64,000 nucleotides of DNA from Spinellus fusiger. Lineage: Eukaryota > Mucoromycota > Mucoromycetes > Mucorales > Phycomycetaceae. The translations under genes were made by a program, and so were the position numbers. The notes below the pieces were generated by a model. That model was not told where the DNA came from and searched no databases. It worked only from the letters and a program-made list of their open reading frames with translations. The stretch covers positions 434,001 through 498,000 of the forward strand of contig JALLLS010000001.1 in the NCBI GenBank assembly GCA_025094145.1, read 5' to 3'. Below, piece after piece: positions 39,608-50,002 of the stretch (positions are counted from its first letter, which is position 1; each line of letters opens with the position of its first letter).

Positions 39608-39790
39608 GACTTGATAAGAGTGACTTGTAAAAATCTCCTTTCGGGTGTCTCAAGCCATCGGAGTAGAGAAGAAACAGTCCCTCCAGTGTTCCTTCTTAGT
39701 ATTGCTTTAGGCGCGCACTGTCGTTGGGACGTGTCCGTGTTTTCCTTTTCGTCTCCTTATTGGTTCTTCTTTACACGTGCTCCAGTGATC
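39608..39790. promoter_or_regulatory. Shared divergent promoter, TSR2 and RFA3
   Basis: Only 183 bp separate the two divergent start codons. The stretch is GC-richer than the deserts and has no obvious TATA box in either direction. Co-expression of a ribosome-assembly and a replication gene is plausible from the arrangement but not shown. Confidence 0.5.
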
Positions 39791-40345
39791 ATGGACAAAC
39801 CCACCCCTCGCATCAACTCCAGCCTTAGAGAAAAGTACATTGACAAGACAGTACGACTGACTGGCAAACTGCTGACAGTAAGAGATCAGTAGTCATAGTC
39901 GTCATAGTCGTTGTAGTTGTTGTAGTAGTGGGTGGTGGTGGTCGTACTAGCTGTGGTCGTACTAGTACTGTTACTAGTTGAGGCTGTGTTATTGATGATG
40001 CATTGAATAGTTCTCTGGAGATACTGCACTTGTAGAAGCCACTGATGGTGGACAAGTCCTAGTGAAGTTAAACAAGGTAAAAAGAAAAAAGATAGTAATT
40101 GCTTATAGCTCACCACAGAATACAATAGCAAAGTTCATGGAATACTGCCTATATAGAGATAATTGGCAGAATTGAGAAGGATTTTTCAATCTTTGAATAC
40201 AAATCCACTCCATTAGGAGATCAGTTTGGTAGGCATTCAGAAGGATCTACACGGTGTGATATTGACCTTTTTCTTTATTTTAGATATGGCATTGGCTGAC
40301 AAAGTGGTTCAATATGGACAGCAATTCCCTAAGCTATTTAATTAA
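39791..40345 (+). CDS. RFA3: Replication protein A 14 kDa subunit (RFA3/RPA3)
   Basis: The smallest subunit of the RPA single-strand DNA-binding trimer; a single OB fold. Exons are 39791-39877, 40011-40076, 40129-40228 and 40284-40345, giving 104 residues. Readable blocks are PRINSSLREKYIDKTVRLTGKLL, ALVEATDGGQVLVKLNK, YIEIIGRIEKDFSIFEY and DMALADKVVQYGQQFPKLF, which follow the RPA3 strand order. Exon 3 starts at CAATAG|CAAAG because the upstream frame has a stop there. Intron 1 contains a gtcatagtcgttgtagttg simple-sequence stretch. Length fits the family (about 105-120). Confidence 0.85.
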
Positions 40346-40908
40346 GCATTAGAGTCTGTTATTACCTACAATCTATAAGCTACAAAGGAGAGAATGGGAA
40401 GAAGAAGAAAGAGAGAATCCCAGCAGGACTCCACCTGTACTTTATTTGCTATTCTTGCTATAAATCCTACCACTATAAAATATAAAATATAACAGATAAC
40501 AGATAAGAGATAAGATCCACACTGAAGAATAGACAAATCCACAGTAAAAAAAAAACTTCTTCACAGCAGCTACCTTAACATATATAGGTAGTTGCAGTGT
40601 AGCCATAAGAATCCGTTTTTTCCCTTTTTCTTTTTCTTTTTTGTACTTTGGCCATGGTGCATGCGTCGGGTTTCTTTTTTATGAGTTCTCATTTACCTCG
40701 CATTTATGATTGGTCTTTCTTTCTCTCTCTTTCTCTTTCTCTCCAATCTTCAAGGGAATTGGTTCCTTGCAAGTTATCTACAATCGATTTGTTATTACCG
40801 TCCAGTACAGTCTATTACATGTCTGTAGACACTGCATAAAAAGATAAAACAATCTCTTAAATCCCATCCCACCGCCTATCTACCCTTTCTCAGCTTCCTT
40901 GATACGCC

Positions 40909-42724
40909 ATGTCCTTGCAGACTAGAATACTGGCAAAGTAACATCAATCTATGACAGTATGAGTTTCTCATACTAATCTTCATATCATAGAAATGGCTCT
41001 CTTAAAGAACAACCGGTGATTACTATCTCCATACCCACCGTCCTTCCCCAGGATATTCCAGTCCACTCTAACCACAGTCCTTATAGCACACCCAACCATA
41101 CTCACAGTCCAGACAATCTCACACCTTCTTCTGACTTTATGTCTGCTGTGAGCAAAAAATTCCACAGCTTCTCCCTACGTAGTCTTTCTTCTGACTCCTC
41201 CAGTGGCTCCAGTGGCTCTTTTGTTCTGTCAGAACCCCCCCGAATTGCCACAGCAGCAGCCGTCGCCAGCTTCTCTGTAATAGCCACTCTTTCTGCTGGA
41301 CACCAAGCCCAAAGAGACAAGACATCTCCTATTGAAATCCATAGTCCCTCATTGCACCCAGATTCCGCTTATGGTGGTCCCTCATCCTCTCCATTGCTAG
41401 GATCTCCTGCTTCTGTTCTGACGCCACAGCTCTCCCCTACTCTCTCCACAGCTTCACAGGACTATTTTAGCCAACACATACCCAAAAGAACCCACTCTCA
41501 CTCTCACCAAGAAGAGAAAAATACCCTCAAACTCGGTCGTACGTCTCACCAACGGAGCCACAGTACATGGTCCTTGGGTCTTAAAAAAGACACAAAGTCC
41601 ATAGAGACTCCATCTCAAAAGAGTCCGTCTCCATTGCTCTATGAGAAATACCACTTGCGTCGCAAAGGTCGTGCCATTGGCTCAGGTGCCACTGCTACCA
41701 TTCGACTCCTTGAATTGGTAGACAGACCCGAGTGGGTGTCTACAGAACAAGCGTATCATCCCTGCAAGAAAAAGCCAGGAAAGCAGAGGATCCTGGTAGC
41801 CATCAAGGCATTTCGCAAACAAGACAAGGATGAGACACTGCGGGAGTACTACAAGCGTATGACGAGTGAGTTTTGTATAAGCAAGACCCTGCGACATCCC
41901 CACGTGGTAGAAGTATTTGATTTGTTACAAGACCACAAGGAGCGATGGTATACTGTTATGGAATATGTAAGCATGTGTTTCCCTCTGTTTTTGTGGGCTG
42001 TTGTAGCTGTTTTATTTGTGATTTTGTGATTTTGTAAGAAAAGGGAAAAAGAAAAAGAAAAAGAGAAGAGACTAATGCAAAAGATGGGAGTGATTAGTGT
42101 TCAGGTGGAGATGTCTTTTCCATCATGCAGGACTTTGAGCTGGGTGACCATGAAATGGACTGTCTCTTTAAACAACTATTGCAAGGATTAGCTCATATGC
42201 ATCACTGTGGAGTGGCTCATAGAGATATCAAACCCGAGAATCTGGTCATGACAAGAGAAGGCGTACTGAAGATCACAGATTTTGGCGTAGCAGATGTTGT
42301 TCAGTCGTGCTTTCATACGACTACCTATCTCTCCCACGGCCACTGTGGTTCTGAACCCTACTGGCCGCCAGAGTTGTTCGAGACACAGAAAGAGGACACT
42401 GGATATGATGGAAGGGCGTTTGATATATGGAGTTCAGCTGTTACCTGGCACTGTCTATTGTACAGATGTATTCCTTTTGTACAGGCGTCGAATAAGGATA
42501 AGAAGTACATTGAGTTTGTTGAGCACTGGCCGCATCGTACATGGGTTCCTTTGAGTCGATGCTCAGAGCAAGAGAAAGAGTGTCTTTATGGCATGTTTGA
42601 TCCTAATCCTTCCACACGGTGGAGTGCTAGACAGTGTCTGGAGTCTGCTTGGATGAAGAGTGTAAATGTGTGTGTTAAGGAGACTACAGCGGATGGTGAA
42701 GTACATCGACATCATATCAAATGA
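40909..42724 (+). CDS. HAL4/HAL5-family Ser/Thr kinase
   Basis: A fungal-type kinase of the HAL4/SAT4-HAL5-HRK1 group, which in yeast stabilises plasma-membrane transporters and affects Na+/K+ tolerance. Exons are 40909-40937, 40991-41966 and 42098-42724, giving 543 residues. The large second exon has no in-frame ATG before codon 41 of its frame. A 29-nt first exon starting MSLQTRILAK supplies one and splices in phase, so I chose it; a start at 41137 is the alternative. The Ser/Pro-rich N-terminal half precedes the kinase domain: IGSGATATIRL, VAIKAFRK, VMEYCSGGDVFSIM (joined across intron 2), HRDIKPENLV, DFGVAD and GSEPYWPPE, the last being the activation-segment APE equivalent with PPE. The N-terminal exon is inferred; the kinase is clear. 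Confidence 0.82.
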
Positions 42725-43229
42725 TGGGCATAGAGACTTGTCTTGTTGGTAGCTATGGAAATGTCCTACACACACACACACATTCTACCCATCTTATATA
42801 CCATTGCCACACCCTCATACGCCAAGGATGAACTTTTTATACGCACAAGCATATATATTTGCATGTGTGTCCATGTCTATAGTACAGGAGAACAGTACAG
42901 ATGCCTTTAGATGTCTCTTTGAATGTTATCCACCCTCCATCTCACCCTTCTTTATCTATCCATCGAATGCATAACCAACCTATAATAAAGCATTGATTGC
43001 TTTCTATCTTTACACATTCAGTCGAATGATACTTATTAAAAGAAAGAGAAACAGAGCAAAAGTATTTTCAAACAAGGGTATCCATAATAAAGGTCTTTAT
43101 AAATTACTCCTATTGCAGATAAAAACAAGAAAAGAAACGAGAAGAGGAGAGCGTATTTACAAGAAGAAGGGTAGTGTTGTGTGTATGTGTATGTTTTGAA
43201 TAGAGAAGAGGAAGAGGAAGAAAATCAAT

Positions 43230-46200
43230 CTAGAAAGAACCTCTTGTTGCTTCAAATGTCACTCCTACCTTTTTTAGTTCAGGCCCATCGTTCTCTACAC
43301 TATTCTCTTTCTCTTTCTTCTCCTTCAATTGAACACAGTCAAGTTGGCGTTGGAGGTCTTCTAAGCGACGCTGCATCATATCCATTTCTCTCTGTTTCTC
43401 TCTTTGAATACGTTTGACTTCATCACGTAATATAGCCATTTCTTGGTTCTTGGTATCAAGAGCATGGGAAGTGGCCTGTAACTGTGCCTGGAGACTAGTG
43501 AAAATGTCCTTCAAATGAATAGTATACCCTACTATGAGTGCTCTGTTTTCTTCTTTCTCTTCTAGTCAGCAGAAAAAAGTCGACTTACAGAAGACATGGC
43601 AAACAGTTCAAACTCTAGTAACTGAGTTGCCGAGGGTCGATGAGAGGGATTTTCATCCATCATCCATAGAATAATAGCAGACTGGTAAGAAAGAAAGAGG
43701 GTTCAAAAAAAAGATACTTTTGCTTGTCTTTGTTTCGTTTGTCCTTACCTCTTTAGGGTATCTTTCAACAAATCCTTGAGGAAATATCCCTCTTTTCAAA
43801 AGATCAAGCGTCTCAGCACGTTCCATGGCAGTTGTAAAAGGCTGGTAAAGTTCAAAAAAGATAATTCCCAAAGAATAGATATCAGTTTTCTCATCATAAG
43901 CACGAGGAGGATTGGCCAACTGTTCAGGAGATGCGTACTTGTAGAAGAGAGAGAGAAGGAAGGAAGGAAGCGTTAGTAAAAAGGACCTGTGCACTCCACA
44001 CCCACTCACTGTGCGTGTTCCTACACCACTTGTACGCAAACGATGCAGACAGGGTCTCTTTCTGCTTCCTGGATGTACTTCATTCCCATTCAAACTAGCA
44101 CTGACAGTTGTTTTGTTAAGACTGCATGTCATTCCTGCTTCTATTTGACCTGCAAAAGACTGGGGTGCAGAAAGAATCACAGTGTCCTCTTGAAGCTCCT
44201 GGAGTTCTCGGGGCTCATGAACCACAGCAGAGGCAAGTCCAAAGTCACCAATCTTTGGTACCCAGGCCTCTTCCCACATGCATTCTCTCAGTCCTGCTGC
44301 AGACAAAACAGAGTCATAGGAGAACCCATGTTCATAGCTGCTGCTGTTGGTGCGTGTGTGGTGGCGTCGATGTTCACCGTGGGTAGGCATACCAAGAAAT
44401 ATATTACTTGGCTTTAGATCACGATGAATTAATCCTTGCTCATGAATGTAAGCCGCTCCCTCTAATATCTGTGTAAATATCTCAATGTTGCGTTCACTGT
44501 AATCTTGTGGCTCGCTTTTGTCGTTGTGTTTCTTATTGCGAAATCGAATATAATCATGCAGAGTAGCTATGAAGAATACCCGCTGACATATTTAGCCCAG
44601 TCAAAATGCCAAAAGAAAAAGAAAATAGAAAAAGAAAGAGAAAAAGAAAGAGAAGGATAAGAAGAAGAAAAATAGCTTACTTGGACAGAGTTGCATTTGT
44701 ATAAACAATGTCCAGCCTTCTCCACGACTATCTTCTGACATGGATTTCTTTCGTAGACGAGATCTTTTTCTAAAGAGTTTAGGGGAGACTGAGAATACAT
44801 CGGGACATATATCAGGCACGGTATCAGGACAATGGTCAGGCATTGAATGCGTTAAAGAGGTCTCTGATACACCTGTCTTTCCTTGACTCTCATGAGCAAA
44901 TTCAATACGTGACATGTCTTCATAGGAAGGTTGGACGGGGGAGAATGTAGGTGTTGCTTCATCAAAGGTGGGGTCCTGCCCATGAAACACACTGTCTTCA
45001 GAATCAGACATGGAGGACTCTGAAGATCGGTCGTTGGGACTCAGCTCATCCCAGGACGCACCTTCACTCTCCAACACACTGTTATCGGCAGGTGCATACT
45101 CCAGCCATGACGAATAATAACGCACTACATTATGATGTTCCAATCGTGCTAGGTTCTTGCTCTCTCGAAAGATACGTTCATAGGAATCCATGCCGTCTTC
45201 TTCGAGTTCCTTGCCCAGACGGATCTTCTTTACGGCGTACTCAATGTCATCTAGTTTATTGCGTGCTCTCCATGCACTGGCAAACCCGCCTCTTCCCAGT
45301 ATGTCCACTTCAATGAAATCATTACGGTAGCGGGAGTTTTGTATGCTTAGACTGTGCAATAGATCAGAGTGGTAGGTTGATTTACTTTCAAGCGAACAGG
45401 AGATGTCTGTGTTCTGATGGCCTAGAGGGCGGAAATGGAAAGGGTCTTGGTCAACAAGACACCCACTAGGCCTTCTTTCACGCCCACCACGCCCATCACG
45501 CCCACTGTTCTCCTTATCAGACCATTGGGGTGTGGTGATTCTTCTTTGGTGGTCTTCTAGCCAGAATTCCTGTTTTCTTACTGTCTGAACAGCAGTGTAG
45601 AATAGCTTCTGGAAGGCCTGATGAAAAGAAGAGCGGGCACTTGAGACTTCATCCACAAATTCAGAGTCAACAATCCCAAGGGAGCTTAAGGTTTGACAGA
45701 TTAGAAAAAACACTTTACGATTGGCGTCTGGTGTGTCACCATAAATACGACAGAAGGATTCAATTAAAGACACCAATAGCATCTTTGTTTGATGTCTTTT
45801 GGAAATTAAATGAGGGCTCTCTTGACATTCAAAGACAAGCACTGGGCCTTTGCCTGAAGAAGGATGGGAGGAAGGATGAGAGGAAGGAAGAGAAGAGTAG
45901 CTGTTCTGTAGGCTGTCTTTGGGGAGAAGATGGGAGATGTCCTGTAGGCTGCTCTGCAGGCTGTTCTGTAGGCTGTCATAAAAGGTCTCCTGTAGGCTGT
46001 CCTGTAAAGGGCTTTGTTGACTACTCTTTAAACCGGAGCCACCAACACAGAGAGGTGCAACAGAATAGCTACACTGGGAAACATCGAGTTCTTTCTCTCC
46101 TACGACATTCACAGAGCATCAGTCAATAGAGCTTATACATTTTAATAGGGTTTCTACATGAGATTTCTTCTTTCGTCTTTTCTTTTTTTTCGTCTTGTTT

Positions 46201-46441
46201 TGTTTTCTTTGGTGTAGACTAGAAACTGATAAAGAAGGTTACCTTTAGCATAGAAGTAGCCCATGGTAGTGTCATGAGAGTATTCCTTTATAGAATCAGG
46301 GCTCTCTCTGGGGCGTGCCCAGAACTTATGAGAGCAGGCGGAAGAGTCGGCGGAAGAGTCCAGGTCATTGTCATTGCTTATAGGGTTCAATGTTTTCATA
46401 GTCATAAAGTTAAAAATAGTTGGAGAAGAATCTGAACGCAT
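43230..46441 (-). CDS. eIF2alpha kinase, HRI/PEK-like
   Basis: A stress kinase predicted to phosphorylate eIF2alpha and reduce translation initiation. Six exons (46441-46243, 46099-44681, 44566-44010, 43937-43749, 43681-43589, 43508-43230) give 911 residues. A long N-terminal region without a GCN2 RWD, signal peptide or transmembrane helix precedes FIEVDILGRGGFASAWRARN, YAVKKI and LEHHNVVRYYSSWLEY, the latter typical of PEK/HRI/GCN2 kinases. An acidic kinase insert follows, then HRDLKPSNIF, KIGDFGLAS and YASPEQLANPPRAYDEKTDIYSLG. The last exon encodes a roughly 80-residue coiled coil rich in Gln/Glu/Arg. The lack of RWD, HisRS-like and ER parts favours the HRI class. The first ATG is a choice: 46441, or 46405 in the same frame; upstream in-frame Met codons also exist. 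Confidence 0.82.
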
Positions 46442-46541
46442 AAATAAGCCAGGACTCTTCGTGATGATAAACACCAAGAACAAGAAATGACTCGTTCTTG
46501 CAAAGAGCAGTGAATGGAGGGGTGCCAAAAAGGATTTCAAG

Positions 46542-47376
46542 GGTCACGAGACCTATCGATACACTCCCTTCTGAGATCCAATCTAATGTTCTGTTTCTCG
46601 TTTTATTTGATAGAGGCTATTCCTCTGTGTTGCTATGGTAATCTCTTTATTTATATTTATATATACTTGTCTGTTTACTATTAAGGTGGTATTCTTCTTT
46701 TGTTTGTTACTGTTTTTTATTTTATTTTATTTGTGTGTTGGTTAGGAATGGGATGAATGTATAAACATGGCTGTTATTAATAAAGTAGATTGTCCAAACA
46801 AAAGCATGGACTGTTATTGGAAGATGTAGGGGAGAACCCTGTTATGCCTTGGGGAATGCTTCTAATGTAGAGGCTGTGACTATGATGATGGCACAACAAG
46901 TGTGGAAACAGAAATAGGAACAGAGACAGAAAAAGAAATGGCACTTGTCATTGTCTTTTTTAAGGCAAAAGAGCCCTTTATGCATGTTGTATTTGTTGGT
47001 GGTAGTGTAAAGACTGTACAGAAAAAGAATATCAAGGGCTGTGCACAGATGCTATACAAGAAAGGCAGGTAGCACAGGAAGAGCGATCGACGAGAGATGG
47101 TGTGCAATGCCTTTATGTTCAACGACAAAGACATTCAGACCCATTCCAAAAAGGAGTAGAAAAGATGAGTGAATACCACAAATTGAAAAGAAAGAAAGGG
47201 GGAGGGATGTTGAACTAACTATTGTCTTTATTATTACTGTGAAGGATGTATAAGAGATGGAATTACAAACACATACACACCTATTTATATAAACATAAAT
47301 ATAAACATAAATATATCTTCTGTACAGAAGGAACGTACTATTTGTTTATTTATATTTACCATAACAAAAAAAGTGA

Positions 47377-47408
<32 letters not shown>

Positions 47409-47532
47409 AAAAAAAAGAAAAAAACAGAAACAGAAACAGAAACAGAAACAGAAACAGAAACAGAAATAGAAAAAGAAATAGAAAAAGAAATAGAAAAAGA
47501 AATAGACAACGCCAAATGTAGAATGATGTGTG
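46542..47532. other. Intergenic, with purine-rich simple repeat
   Basis: Upstream region of the eIF2alpha kinase and 3' flank of the SH3 membrane-protein gene. A long A/G tract occupies 47364-47507. The open frames here (for example 46880-47134) have no motifs. Confidence 0.6.
47364..47507 (+). repeat. Polypurine tract (GAAAAAA / CAGAAA / AGAAAT units)
   Basis: Successive blocks of aaaaaag, acagaa and aatagaaa units make about 140 bp that is almost free of T on the plus strand. It lies just 3' of the SH3 gene stop codon (47533). Confidence 0.92.
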
Positions 47533-48831
47533 CTAGTGATGAGAATGTTCTTCATCCGCAATGTCTGCAGTTTGGAGCAATCGTTCCAGCAATTCCTCCG
47601 AGGCCAATGCAATGCAGACCATAGGAAACACTCCTTTGAGGCCTGTAGTGACATTAAACCCAAGTGCCCACCCATCATCAAATCGCATGGCTAGGCAGAC
47701 AATGTCGCCCACATGAAGGCCCAATTCATCTGCCATCTGTGGTGGGTAAGGATGCACCACCTCGAATAGCTCCTCAACTGCTAGTTGCTGGGCCATGACG
47801 TGTTCTTCCTCCAACTCCTCATGGGTCATGAAAGGCGATGTTTCTATGGGAAGGGATCGACGGTGGAGGCTGGAGTGTCGCTGTTTATCATGATAAGCAG
47901 TGAGCGTATGACCACTGCTTCCTGCATGGCTTCCATACGGTGGTCTCGGGTCACTTTCATGCGATGGGATATTCTTGGGTGGAGGAATATAGGTGGTAAA
48001 GGAAAAGTTGTTTTTGTGGATGTGTTTGCGTCGATAGCATAAATAGAAAAAGGAGATGATTATAGCCACTACTGCTAAACATGCAACGACAATACCAGCC
48101 AGGGCTCCATTGGAGAGGGCTCTGCAGGTGTTGACGTATTGGCAGCAGGTGTCGTTGTTGTTTTTACAGTAGCTACAGGCACTCGTGGTATCGTTCCCGA
48201 ATCCTACAAGGGAAGAAGGGGCCCTTTCTTCAGCACTCTTCCACTTTGAAGAAGAAAACGACTTACCACAGTTATCGGGTTCGTTGGCTGCTCCCATGAT
48301 ACAATTGCCAGTGCCATTGTAGCCTTGCCAGGTAGTGCACTGGCTTTTTAGAGTGAGAAGAAGGGCGTCTTTTTGTGCCTGGTCGGGACAGAGAGAGATG
48401 TCGCTTGTGATTTGAGTGACACTGTCCATGTAGTTCTCGCAGGTAATCTCGCACAGTGGTGGGGGGGCCTGGTTGACTTTATAGCTGCAGGGCAATGAGT
48501 AGTCCGGGTCCTGTACCAGACCAGTACAGATACGGGTGAGTGAGTAGCGTGCATAAGGTATCTTTGTTGTATAGGCTTGGTGAGTGCACTGGAGTGGAGC
48601 AAGGTAGTCGGCAGTGGAGTGTACGTAAGCAAGTAGGCTTTCATCAAAGGATAAAATATCAGTGATGTTGTATAAGAAAGGATAACGTTCAGCTAGGCCT
48701 GGGACACCCACATAAAACTCAGAGAAAGCAGGACAGGCCTTTGAGTTGAGTAATGACAGGCATCCGTCAGAGGCATCTTGTCCGAGAACAGAAGTGGAGA
48801 GTGAATAGAACAAGACAAGGAGAGGTAGCAT
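47533..48831 (-). CDS. Single-pass membrane protein with cytosolic SH3 domain
   Basis: Predicted type I plasma-membrane protein. Exons are 48831-48267 and 48203-47533, giving 411 residues. MLPLLVLFYSLSTSVLG looks like a signal peptide. A roughly 230-residue Cys-rich, N-glycosylation-site-containing ectodomain follows, then the membrane helix LAGIVVACLAVVAIIISFFY with a basic stop-transfer. The juxtamembrane tail is Pro/Ser/His-rich and the C-terminal SH3 domain reads VVHPYPPQMADELGLHVGDIV ... DDGWALGFNVTTGLKGVFP. The architecture resembles Fus1/Sho1-like fungal membrane scaffolds, but the ectodomain is not one I recognise. The intron (48266-48204) is 63 nt with no in-frame stop, so retention would add 21 residues. 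Role as a polarity or wall-sensing adaptor is inference. Confidence 0.78.
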   Translation of the reverse strand: MLPLLVLFYSLSTSVLGQDASDGCLSLLNSKACPAFSEFYVGVPGLAERYPFLYNITDILSFDESLLAYVHSTADYLAPLQCTHQAYTTKIPYARYSLTRICTGLVQDPDYSLPCSYKVNQAPPPLCEITCENYMDSVTQITSDISLCPDQAQKDALLLTLKSQCTTWQGYNGTGNCIMGAANEPDNCGKSFSSSKWKSAEERAPSSLVGFGNDTTSACSYCKNNNDTCCQYVNTCRALSNGALAGIVVACLAVVAIIISFFYLCYRRKHIHKNNFSFTTYIPPPKNIPSHESDPRPPYGSHAGSSGHTLTAYHDKQRHSSLHRRSLPIETSPFMTHEELEEEHVMAQQLAVEELFEVVHPYPPQMADELGLHVGDIVCLAMRFDDGWALGFNVTTGLKGVFPMVCIALASEELLERLLQTADIADEEHSHH

Positions 48832-48865
48832 GCTCAAGTCAATGAGACGGAAAAGAACATACATG

Positions 48866-48884
48866 CACACACACACACACACCT
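48866..48884 (+). repeat. (CA)n tract in the 5' region of the SH3 gene
   Basis: A short (ca)n repeat about 40 bp upstream of the chosen start codon. It explains the MCVCV-type N-terminal extension of the longer open frame, which I did not use. Confidence 0.85.
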
Positions 48885-49049
48885 ATACACCTATCTACAC
48901 GCACAAAAAGGGAAGAAAAGAGGAAGAAAAGAGGAAGAAAAGAGGAAGAATGAGAAGAGCTCTTTTTCTTTTCTTTTTTAGAAAAGACAAGTGGATGATG
49001 ATGTGAGATGAAGAGAGGAGAAAGCGTAGAGTAGTGTCGGGCGTCTCCC

Positions 49050-49122
49050 TTTCTTTTTTTTTTTCTTTTTTCTTTTTTCTTTTTTTTTTCTGTCTTGTCT
49101 TTTTTTTCTTTTTGTCTTTTTG
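49050..49122 (+). repeat. Poly-pyrimidine tract (CTTTTTT units)
   Basis: About 70 bp of T with spaced C upstream of the SH3 gene. Confidence 0.9.
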
Positions 49123-49843
49123 TGACAGTAAATATGTGAAGAGTCAATAGAGAAGAGCAAATAAAGACACAATAAAATAGGCAGTTGGATTTCTTTTGGT
49201 AAATGATAATAATAGAGATGGATGCGCTTTTGTCGGACACGTTTGTCTAGTCGTTCAGCATGACCCTATCTTGTTATTAAATTTCTTCGGGAGGAGTGAA
49301 AATTAGCAAAATAAAAGGCGCAAGTGCAGCCCAAAGAGAAAGAATTTAAATATAAGGAAAAGAAAGGTAAAAATGACAGAATAATAGAGTACAAAAGTGT
49401 ATAAAGGTGTTTTAAGGTGTATAAATATATAAAAGAGAAGAATATATAAATAAACACAAGATATAAATGTATAAGAATAGATAATTATAAAAGCAGACAA
49501 TTATAAATACAAGTCTATATAAATAAATACAAGAAACAATATCAAATGTTGAATGAGAAATAGAACAAGTGTATGGGCCCTATTTTTCAATGACAGACAC
49601 CAGACGGCGTCTCAATACAAGTGGATCAGGGCCAAAGGGTTACTAAAGAGAAAGAGAACATGGCGTTGAAGAAGCATAAAGCAAGGCACCTATAAACAAG
49701 CCATGCTCTCTTTCTCTATGTGTTCATGGACACACTGGATACACTAGTGAGTGGCATGGATAGACATCTTTAGAGAAGACTGTGGACTTGTCTATCCAAA
49801 GAGACACCACTATAAAAGAGTAGAGCACACATACACACTATAC

Positions 49844-50002
49844 TTATGGAATCAAAGAGAGAAATAAAGGCAAAAGAAGAGAATAAGGAGAAGACAAGGG
49901 GTTGAAAGGAGATGTGCCTGTCATTGCGAAAACAAAAACGAAAACAATAGAGAATCCAATGGACAGGAGTTGTTGAGTACTTAAAGTCTTCTGTCGACTC
50001 AT
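49844..50002 (-). CDS. Possible small membrane protein (52 aa)
   Basis: Starts MSRQKTLSTQQLLSIGFS, followed by a strongly hydrophobic stretch (IVFVFVFAM) and a Pro/Leu-rich end. The charged N-terminus plus a single helix is the look of a small organelle-membrane protein, but no family was recognised. It could also be part of a spliced gene whose other exons I could not place, or chance. Low confidence. Confidence 0.22.
   Translation of the reverse strand: MSRQKTLSTQQLLSIGFSIVFVFVFAMTGTSPFNPLSSPYSLLLPLFLSLIP

Noticed and set aside
47246..47521. Lys/Arg/Asn-rich open frames on the plus strand
   Set aside because: Translations of the polypurine simple repeat.
49580..49640. Exon-like minus-strand frame PFGPDPLVLRRRLVSVIEK
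   Set aside because: The frame is preceded by TAA immediately after the only AG acceptor, so it cannot be joined to an upstream exon; the frame that can be joined is only nine residues.
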